Both the position numbers and the translations under genes were made by a program. From positions 1 through 8,547 of the forward strand of contig CAMJWQ010000134.1 in NCBI GenBank assembly GCA_946409475.1: a stretch of DNA of 8,547 nucleotides, written 5' to 3'. Shown here one piece after another: positions 1-5,253 of the stretch. Position 1 is the stretch's first letter; the number at the start of each line of letters is the position of its first letter. The notes beneath the pieces were generated by a model. The model made no database searches. It was given only the letters and a program-made list of their open reading frames with translations, and was not told the DNA's origin. The stretch is from an uncultured Lachnospiraceae bacterium (GTDB taxonomy: Bacteria; Bacillota; Clostridia; Lachnospirales; Lachnospiraceae).

Positions 1-4
1 AACA

Positions 5-32
5 TTGAGTTATGATAGGAAATGTGTATAAT
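5..32 (+). promoter_or_regulatory. Predicted sigma-A promoter of rho
   Basis: A -35 TTGAGT (5-10) and a perfect -10 TATAAT (27-32) are separated by 16 bases. Transcription would begin near base 39, giving a leader of about 110 bases before rho. Long rho leaders are used for autogenous control in other bacteria; here I see no clear terminator-like hairpin. The leader holds a 6-codon ATG frame (70-90) without a ribosome binding site, and the 8-mer GACAATAT occurs twice, at 51 and 111. A second TATAAT (116-121) lacks a -35 partner. Confidence 0.6.
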
Positions 33-150
33 AAAATTAAAGGTATAAAAGACAATATCCATATATTTTATGTCATTATTCATTTCGTAACTAAATCCCA
101 ATCCAAGTCAGACAATATAATAAGATAGAATTAATGGAGGAAGTATTATT

Positions 151-1482
151 ATGAGAGAAAAATACGAATCACTTTCTTTGGCTTCTTTAAAGGATATAGC
201 TAAAGCAAGAGGTTTGAAGAACATTTCTGCTTTAAAAAAAAGTGAACTGGTTGAATTAATGCTTGAACAGGATAAAAAAGATGAAGAGAAAAAAGCAGTG
301 CAAAAGACATCTGAAACGGAAACAAAACAGGATAATTCGGAAACTTCCCAGTTAGACAGCGGATTGGAGGCCAACGGAATACTGGAGGTGCTGCCTGACG
401 GATATGGGTTTATTCGATGTGAAAATTATTTGCCGGGAGAAAATGATGTTTATGTTTCCCCCTCACAAATCAGGAAATTTAATTTAAAAACGGGAGATAT
501 TATTTTAGGAAATACCAGAATTAAGACTTCAACGGAAAAATTCAGTGCTTTATTATATATAAAGTCCATTAACGGCATACATCCTTCGGAAGCTGTGAAA
601 AGATGTAATTTCGAAGATATGACACCGGTTTTTCCTAATCAAAGGCTTCGATTGGAGACAAGCAGTACCATGACCTCCATGAGGATCGTGGATTTGATCT
701 CTCCCGTAGGCAAGGGACAAAGAGGCATGATCGTATCTCCGCCGAAGGCGGGCAAGACAACCCTGTTAAAACAGATAGCAAAAGCCGTATTAAGGAATAA
801 TCCGGAAATGCATATGATTATTCTTCTTATTGATGAACGTCCCGAAGAAGTAACGGACATTAAAGAATCTATTGAAGGGTCTAATGTGGAAGTTATCTAT
901 TCTACCTTTGACGAATTGCCGGATCATCATAAAAGAGTATCGGAAATGGTTTTGGAAAGAGCCAAGCGTCTGGTGGAGCATAAGAAGGATGTCACGATTC
1001 TCTTAGACAGCATTACCAGATTAGCAAGAGCCTATAACCTGACTGTTCCCCCCAGCGGCAGAACCTTATCGGGAGGGCTGGATCCCGCAGCATTACACAT
1101 GCCTAAACGCTTTTTCGGTGCCGCAAGAAATATGAGGGAAGGGGGAAGCCTGACCATATTGGCCACCGCTTTGGTAGATACGGGAAGTAAAATGGATGAT
1201 GTGGTATATGAAGAATTTAAAGGTACCGGTAATATGGAACTGGTGCTTGACCGTAAGCTGTCTGAAAAACGGGTATTTCCGGCAATCGACATTCCTAAAT
1301 CGGGGACAAGAAGGGAAGACTTGTTATTGGATAAAGAAGAGCAGGAGGCCGTACTGATTATGAGAAGAGCTTTAAACGGTCAAAAATCCGATGATGCGGT
1401 GGAACTGATTTTGAATATATTTTCCCAAACCAGGAGTAATAGAGATGTAATACCTATTATTAAAAAGAAATTTTTGTATTAA
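151..1482 (+). CDS. rho: Transcription termination factor Rho
   Basis: This encodes the hexameric RNA-dependent ATPase/helicase that ends transcription of untranslated RNA in the cytoplasm. The 443 residues show the standard order: an N-terminal Rho_N helical domain (about 5-40), a short charged, Q/S/T-rich linker (about 41-72), the cold-shock-like primary RNA-binding domain (about 75-145, with the DGYGFIR RNP motif), then the RecA-type motor. The Walker A motif PPKAGKTT is at 197-204. The Walker B strand ends at LLDSITR (284-290). The conserved GRTLSGGLDPAALHMPKRFFGAARN region, holding secondary RNA-site and intersubunit residues, follows directly. The length is normal, without the large linker insertions of Actinobacteria. 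ATG 151 is preceded by GGAGG at 136-140. It is expressed from its own promoter and stops with TAA. Rho upstream of rpmE is a common Firmicutes arrangement. The call is secure. Confidence 0.98.
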   Translation: MREKYESLSLASLKDIAKARGLKNISALKKSELVELMLEQDKKDEEKKAVQKTSETETKQDNSETSQLDSGLEANGILEVLPDGYGFIRCENYLPGENDVYVSPSQIRKFNLKTGDIILGNTRIKTSTEKFSALLYIKSINGIHPSEAVKRCNFEDMTPVFPNQRLRLETSSTMTSMRIVDLISPVGKGQRGMIVSPPKAGKTTLLKQIAKAVLRNNPEMHMIILLIDERPEEVTDIKESIEGSNVEVIYSTFDELPDHHKRVSEMVLERAKRLVEHKKDVTILLDSITRLARAYNLTVPPSGRTLSGGLDPAALHMPKRFFGAARNMREGGSLTILATALVDTGSKMDDVVYEEFKGTGNMELVLDRKLSEKRVFPAIDIPKSGTRREDLLLDKEEQEAVLIMRRALNGQKSDDAVELILNIFSQTRSNRDVIPIIKKKFLY

Positions 1483-1594
1483 AAGCATTTGGGTTTTCCT
1501 ATATATTTTTTGCAGGCGCATTCGTTCTCCTTATTTTGCCTATATTGCGGATAAGATTATGAAAAGGAGCTTTAGACTATTTTAGCATTAGGTC

Positions 1595-1623
1595 TTGCAT
1601 TAGAAAGCTATGTATGTTACAAT
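1595..1623 (+). promoter_or_regulatory. Predicted sigma-A promoter of rpmE
   Basis: TTGCAT (1595-1600) and TACAAT (1618-1623) are separated by exactly 17 bases, a near-ideal spacing. Transcription would start about base 1630 and leave a structured leader of about 120 bases before rpmE. It lies in the 267-base gap after rho, so L31 can be made independently of rho. I see no convincing intrinsic terminator between rho and this promoter, so read-through from rho is possible. Confidence 0.6.
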
Positions 1624-1677
1624 ATCTAAGCTGTTCATTATAAGAGATAAAATATATAATCCATATATTTATAATTA

Positions 1678-1749
1678 CTCAGAAGCAGAATTGCTTCTGA
1701 TGAACTCCACTTTAGGAGATGCATTAGCTGAGAAAAAGAGGTGAAAGCA
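1678..1749 (+). promoter_or_regulatory. Structured rpmE leader, candidate L31 autoregulatory element
   Basis: A perfect 9-bp hairpin (TCAGAAGCA 1679-1687, loop GAAT, TGCTTCTGA 1692-1700) is followed by a small hairpin (CTCC 1705-1708 with GGAG 1715-1718). CTGAG (1728-1732) can pair with CTCAG (1678-1682), which would close both into a branched fold but competes with the base of the first hairpin. No U-run follows, so this is not a terminator. The closing strand ends a few bases before the rpmE ribosome binding site. Ribosomal protein L31 leaders that bind their own protein are known in Firmicutes; membership of that family is inferred from position and shape only. Confidence 0.45.
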
Positions 1750-1959
1750 ATGAAAGAGGGAATTCATCCAACCTATCAACAGGCAACGGTAACCTGTAAC
1801 TGTGGAAATACTTTCGTAACAGGTTCTACCAAGAAGGATATCCATGTTGAAATTTGTTCAAAATGTCATCCGTTTTATACCGGTCAGCAAAAGACTGCTG
1901 CAGCACGTGGACGTATTGATAAGTTCAATAAGAAGTATGGTGTAAACGCTGGTAAATAG
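1750..1959 (+). CDS. rpmE: 50S ribosomal protein L31, zinc-binding type
   Basis: This is a 69-residue large-subunit ribosomal protein that helps bridge the 50S and 30S subunits. It starts MKEGIHPTY and carries the four cysteines of the zinc-holding (C+) form: C16 and C18 in TCNCG, C36 and C39 in CSKCHPF. The conserved FYTGQQK and the C-terminal RIDKFNKKYG follow. The zinc form is normally replaced by a cysteine-free paralogue during zinc shortage; no such paralogue is in this window. I place the start at ATG 1750 rather than the in-frame GTG at 1741, because that GTG is part of the AGAGGTGA ribosome binding site. It ends with UAG (1957-1959), and a second in-frame UAG follows at 1969-1971. 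It has its own promoter and a strong terminator downstream. Confidence 0.97.
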   Translation: MKEGIHPTYQQATVTCNCGNTFVTGSTKKDIHVEICSKCHPFYTGQQKTAAARGRIDKFNKKYGVNAGK

Positions 1960-2008
1960 GCTATAAAATAGAAAATGCTCTATTCGTGTATGATAAACAT
2001 GAACAATA

Positions 2009-2062
2009 GGGGGTGTCTCAACAATCGCATGCAAGACCGGTTTTGAGGCATCCTCATTTTTT
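2009..2062 (+). terminator. Rho-independent terminator after rpmE
   Basis: The arms 2009-2021 and 2043-2055 form a 13-bp stem with three G-U pairs, a 21-base loop, and TTTTTT at 2057-2062. It lies 49 bases past the rpmE stop and only 22 bases before the next start codon. It should separate L31 expression from the three downstream genes or meter read-through into them, since I find no convincing promoter in between. Confidence 0.85.
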
Positions 2063-2084
2063 CTGAAATGCAAGGAGGGAAAGT

Positions 2085-3071
2085 ATGAAATCATCCGGTA
2101 TAGGCGGACAAGCTGTTATAGAAGGCGTTATGATGAAAAACAAGGAAAAATATGCCGTAGCGGTAAGAAAGCCAAATAACGAAATTGAAGTTATGACAGA
2201 AGAATTTGAAAGCGTGGTAAAATGGAAACATATTACCAACAAGCCTTTTATTCGCGGTGTTTTTAACTTTATAGATTCTTTGGTTTTGGGCATGCAGACT
2301 CTTACTTATTCGGCTTCCTTTTATGAGGAGGAGGATAAGAAGGAAAGCAAACCGACACTAATAGAAAAAGTGGCAAAGGAAAAAGCGGAAAAGATTCTTA
2401 TGGGAATAACGGTAACCGTATCAGTCATTATGGCCGTAGGGATATTTATTCTTCTTCCCTATTTTATCAGCAGATTCTTAAAGAATTATATTATGTCGGA
2501 TGCCTTATTGGCTATTGTGGAAGGGGTCTTGCGCTTACTGTTATTTATCGGCTATGTATTGGCCATTTCCTTTATGAAAGACATACAAAGAGTATTTATG
2601 TATCATGGTTCGGAACATAAATGCATTAATTGTATTGAACATGGTAAGGAATTAACGGTGGAAAATGTAAGAAAGAGTTCGAAACAGCATAAAAGATGCG
2701 GCACAAGCTTTATGCTGTATGTTATGGTAATCAGTATTCTTTTATTTATGTTTATCAGAGTGGATTCCGCAGTTTTAAGGATTTTATTACGAATTTTGCT
2801 GGTTCCCGTTATAGCCGGAATCTCCTATGAGTTTATCAGATTGGCAGGAAGAACGGATAATCCCATTATAAATCTGTTAAGTGTTCCGGGCTTACTTTTA
2901 CAGAGGCTTACGACGAAGGAACCCGATGATGCGATGATAGAAGTAGCGATTGCTTCCGTTGAAGCAGTTTTTGATTGGCGAGCCTATCAGAATGAAAATT
3001 TTACTTCAAAAAGTGATGAGGAAACGGATAGGACATTTGAGGAAGCCAATCATATCAGTAATGCCATATGA
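2085..3071 (+). CDS. DUF1385 family membrane protein (YqhQ-like)
   Basis: This is a 328-residue polytopic membrane protein of the DUF1385 family (Bacillus YqhQ type), whose biochemical role I cannot state. The family signature GGQAVIEGVMM is at 7-17. Hydrophobic stretches, probably membrane helices, lie near 105-130, 141-163, 209-225 and 230-255. Between the second and third is a conserved polar part with MYHGSEHK (172-179), C180 and C183, and RCGTSF (204-209); its His, Glu and Cys residues look like a possible metal or catalytic site (inference). TKEPDDAMIEVAI (277-289) is the conserved tail, followed by an acidic extension. The ribosome binding site AAGGAGGG lies just upstream. Its TGA overlaps the prmC start as ATGA (3068-3071), so the two are translationally coupled. 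The position between rpmE and prmC/prfA is common in Clostridia and suggests a housekeeping role. Confidence 0.9.
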   Translation: MKSSGIGGQAVIEGVMMKNKEKYAVAVRKPNNEIEVMTEEFESVVKWKHITNKPFIRGVFNFIDSLVLGMQTLTYSASFYEEEDKKESKPTLIEKVAKEKAEKILMGITVTVSVIMAVGIFILLPYFISRFLKNYIMSDALLAIVEGVLRLLLFIGYVLAISFMKDIQRVFMYHGSEHKCINCIEHGKELTVENVRKSSKQHKRCGTSFMLYVMVISILLFMFIRVDSAVLRILLRILLVPVIAGISYEFIRLAGRTDNPIINLLSVPGLLLQRLTTKEPDDAMIEVAIASVEAVFDWRAYQNENFTSKSDEETDRTFEEANHISNAI

Positions 3072-3895
3072 CTAATAGGGAATTATTAGAAAAAGGGATC
3101 GATATCCTGAAGGCGGAAAAGATTGAGGATGCCCGGCTGGATGCCTGGTACTTATTTTCCGAAGTGTTTCATATGAATAGAACACAGTATTTTATGAAGC
3201 AGAGTGAGCCTGCTTGCGGGAAACCGGCTGAAACTTTTTTACGGTATATAGAAAAAAGAAAAAAGCATATGCCTTATCAATATATCATTGGAAAGCAGAC
3301 CTTTATGGGTATTGATTTTTATGTGAATCAATCGGTTTTAATTCCCAGACAGGATACGGAAATATTGGTGGAAGAGGTTTTGAAAATTGTAAAAGATAAA
3401 ATGGAAGTCCTGGATTTGTGTACCGGCAGCGGCTGTATTCTTATCAGCCTTATGATGCAGGGAATTTTATTAAAAGGTACGGCTTCCGATTTATCCGAAG
3501 AGGCATTGCAGGTTGCCAAAAGAAATGCCGATGTATATCATAAAAAAATACGCTTTGTAAAAAGTGATTTATTTCAGGACATAAAGGGCTCCTTTGATAT
3601 CATTGTTTCCAATCCCCCTTATATAAGCACGGAAGAGATTAAGGGATTGATGGAGGAAGTAAAAGCTTTTGAACCCCATATGGCCCTTGACGGAAAAGAA
3701 GACGGTTACTATTATTACCGGAATATCATTGAGGAAAGCAGGTCTTTTTTAAAGGAAGGCGGATTTTTATTCTTCGAAATTGGCTGCAATCAGGCGGAAG
3801 CGGTAATAGAATGTATGGAAAGATTTCATTTTTCCGATGTAACCGTTAAAAAAGATTTGGCCGGCCTGGACCGGGTTGTCTTTGGCCATATATAA
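3068..3895 (+). CDS. prmC: Peptide chain release factor N5-glutamine methyltransferase
   Basis: PrmC transfers a methyl group from S-adenosylmethionine to the side-chain amide of the glutamine in the GGQ motif of release factors 1 and 2, which raises peptide-release activity. The 275-residue protein has the usual N-terminal helical substrate-binding domain (about 1-85), the linker motif IPRQDTE, SAM-binding motif I DLCTGSG (116-122), and the catalytic NPPY (182-185) that holds the target glutamine amide. EIGCNQAEAV is the conserved late motif. The start ATG overlaps the stop of the DUF1385 gene (ATGA), implying coupling. It lies 57 bases before its substrate gene prfA, the reverse of the prfA-prmC order in Escherichia coli and Bacillus subtilis. 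No missing motif is seen. Confidence 0.97.
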   Translation: MTNRELLEKGIDILKAEKIEDARLDAWYLFSEVFHMNRTQYFMKQSEPACGKPAETFLRYIEKRKKHMPYQYIIGKQTFMGIDFYVNQSVLIPRQDTEILVEEVLKIVKDKMEVLDLCTGSGCILISLMMQGILLKGTASDLSEEALQVAKRNADVYHKKIRFVKSDLFQDIKGSFDIIVSNPPYISTEEIKGLMEEVKAFEPHMALDGKEDGYYYYRNIIEESRSFLKEGGFLFFEIGCNQAEAVIECMERFHFSDVTVKKDLAGLDRVVFGHI

Positions 3896-3952
3896 TTTTG
3901 GCATCTCTGAACTGTTACTAATTTGGAGTTTTAAAGAAAGGTATGAATTGAC

Positions 3953-5023
3953 ATGTTTGACCGCTTGGATGATCTGCTGATTCGTTTTGAAGAAATCATG
4001 AGTGAACTAAATGAACCTGACGTAGTGAATAATCAGGAACGTTTTCGTAAACTGATGAAGGAACAAAATGACTTGGCACCAATAGTAGAGACATATAAAG
4101 AATATAAAAATAACAGGCAGAATATAGAAGACAGTTTAGCTATCTTAAATGAAGAAACCGATGAAGATATGCGCGAACTGGCAAAGGAAGAATTGAATGA
4201 ATCAAAGGAAAGCATGTAGAAGCTTGAATATAAGCTTAAATTATTATTGCTGCCCAAGGATCCTAACGACGAAAAAAATGTTATTGTGGAAATCCGGGCA
4301 GGAGCAGGCGGTGATGAGGCCGCTTTATTCGCCGCAGAAATCTATCGGATGTATGTCCGTTACGCAGAAAGAAACAGATGGCATGTGGATACCATGAATG
4401 TAAATGAGAACGGTATCGGCGGCTTTAAAGAGGTGGTCTTTATGATTAACGGCCAGGGTGCTTACTCAAAGCTAAAGTATGAAAGCGGTGTCCACCGTGT
4501 ACAAAGGGTGCCGGAAACAGAATCGGGAGGCCGTATCCATACCTCCACCATAACGGTTGCTATTTTACCGGAAGCGGAGGAAGTCGATTTTCATCTGGAT
4601 ATGAATGAATGTAAATTTGATGTATTCCGTGCCTCCGGAAACGGAGGACAGTGTGTCAATACAACGGATTCCGCAGTACGATTGACTCACATACCTACAG
4701 GCATCGTTATTTCCTGTCAGGATGAAAAATCCCAGCTGAAAAATAAAGATAAGGCATTAAAGGTACTCCGTGCCAGACTTTATGAAATGGAGCTGGAAAA
4801 GAGGCATGATGCGGAGGCGGAGGCCAGAAAGAGCCAGGTGGGAACGGGAGACCGTTCGGAAAAAATAAGAACCTATAATTTCCCCCAGGGAAGAGTCACG
4901 GACCATAGAATCAAGTTAACCCTGCATAGGCTGGACTCCGTAATGGATGGAGATTTATATGAGGTCATAGACAGCCTTATCGCAGCCGATCAGGCAGCAA
5001 AGCTGAGTACGATGAACGAATAA
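3953..5023 (+). CDS. prfA: Peptide chain release factor 1, interrupted by an in-frame UAG
   Basis: RF1 reads UAG and UAA in the ribosomal A site and triggers peptide release. The frame from ATG 3953 to TAA 5023 has 356 codons, about the Bacillus subtilis length, but codon 89 (4217-4219) is TAG. Read literally, this gives an 88-residue N-terminal piece and a C-terminal piece of up to 258 residues starting at a TTG (4247) with no ribosome binding site. The frame is the same on both sides, without insertion or deletion, and conservation resumes at once (LLLPKDPNDEKNV). Aligned from memory to Bacillus RF1, the stop replaces a Glu near the end of domain 1. RF1 identity rests on the UAG/UAA-reading P-E-T tripeptide (187-189), GRIHTST, and the catalytic GGQ (231-233, in GNGGQC). 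No key residue is missing downstream. Recoding, a true null and a sequence error are all possible; a complete null is unlikely because RF1 is normally essential. Confidence 0.93.
4217..4237 (+). other. In-frame UAG in prfA with an abutting hairpin
   Basis: The amber codon (4217-4219) follows ATG and is followed by A, one of the less efficient +4 bases for termination. Directly after it, AAGCTTG (4220-4226) pairs with TAAGCTT (4231-4237), six Watson-Crick pairs and one G-U pair around an AATA loop. A weak SD-like AAAGGAA (4204-4210) precedes the ATG. The hairpin may matter for readthrough or may simply reflect the codons for the conserved KLEYKL stretch. Sense codons one change away include GAG, CAG and AAG. 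Confidence 0.6.
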
Positions 5024-5047
5024 AGCGGCGAAGGTATCGGATAGTAG

Positions 5048-5086
5048 AAAAGAACAATGTCAGTTTACCGGCAATTGTTCTTTTTT
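5048..5086 (+). terminator. Rho-independent terminator after prfA
   Basis: AAAAGAACAAT (5048-5058) and ATTGTTCTTTT (5074-5084) form a perfect 11-bp stem with a 15-base loop. The distal arm runs into six consecutive Ts (5081-5086). The flanking A-run means it could also work on the opposite strand. It ends the DUF1385-prmC-prfA unit 24 bases after the prfA stop. Confidence 0.85.
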
Positions 5087-5139
5087 GCTGTCCGGAATAT
5101 AAGTGCAAAGGAGCGCCGAACAAAAAAGATACTTGATTT

Positions 5140-5155
5140 ATACCATATATTGATG
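5140..5155. promoter_or_regulatory. Upstream NrdR-box-like site
   Basis: Eleven of 16 positions match the NrdR box consensus as I remember it (ACACWATATATWGTGT), including the whole ATATAT core. It begins exactly 31 bp before a better match at 5171. Paired boxes three helical turns apart are the usual NrdR arrangement upstream of ribonucleotide reductase genes. Alone it would be weak in this AT-rich stretch; the spacing supports it. Confidence 0.55.
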
Positions 5156-5170
5156 TAATATGTTTTTTGT

Positions 5171-5186
5171 ATACTATATTTTGTGC
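5171..5186. promoter_or_regulatory. Downstream NrdR-box-like site
   Basis: Thirteen of 16 positions match the remembered NrdR consensus, including ATAC at the left and TTGTG at the right. The last six bases coincide with the proposed -35 element of the reductase promoter (5181-5186), so NrdR bound here would block RNA polymerase. NrdR is the zinc and ATP/dATP-sensing repressor of ribonucleotide reductase genes. Confidence 0.65.
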
Positions 5187-5208
5187 TTGTACATAATGAA
5201 TATATTAT
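5181..5208 (+). promoter_or_regulatory. Predicted promoter of the class II ribonucleotide reductase
   Basis: TTGTGC (5181-5186) and TATTAT (5203-5208) are 16 bases apart. Transcription would start near 5215, leaving a leader of about 40 bases with AGGAGG at 5237-5242. That is too short for a cobalamin riboswitch, and I see no B12-box sequence in the 230-base gap. Confidence 0.5.
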
Positions 5209-5253
5209 CCGGTGTAGAATCATATATCTAACAATTAGGAGGCTGAGGAGATA

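Noticed and set aside
70..90. Six-codon upstream ORF in the rho leader
   Set aside because: No ribosome binding site precedes it, and it could occur by chance in AT-rich DNA.
4197..4397. 66-codon ORF across the prfA interruption
   Set aside because: It is another frame of prfA without family resemblance. The true continuation is in the original frame, so no frameshift is needed.
3953..5023. UAG reassigned to an amino acid genome-wide
   Set aside because: rpmE, nrdJ and the small peptide end with UAG at family-typical lengths, and RF1 itself is encoded. Only one internal UAG is seen.
5087..5253. Cobalamin riboswitch upstream of the B12-dependent reductase
   Set aside because: No B12-box-like sequence is visible, and the leader after the likely promoter is only about 40 bases.
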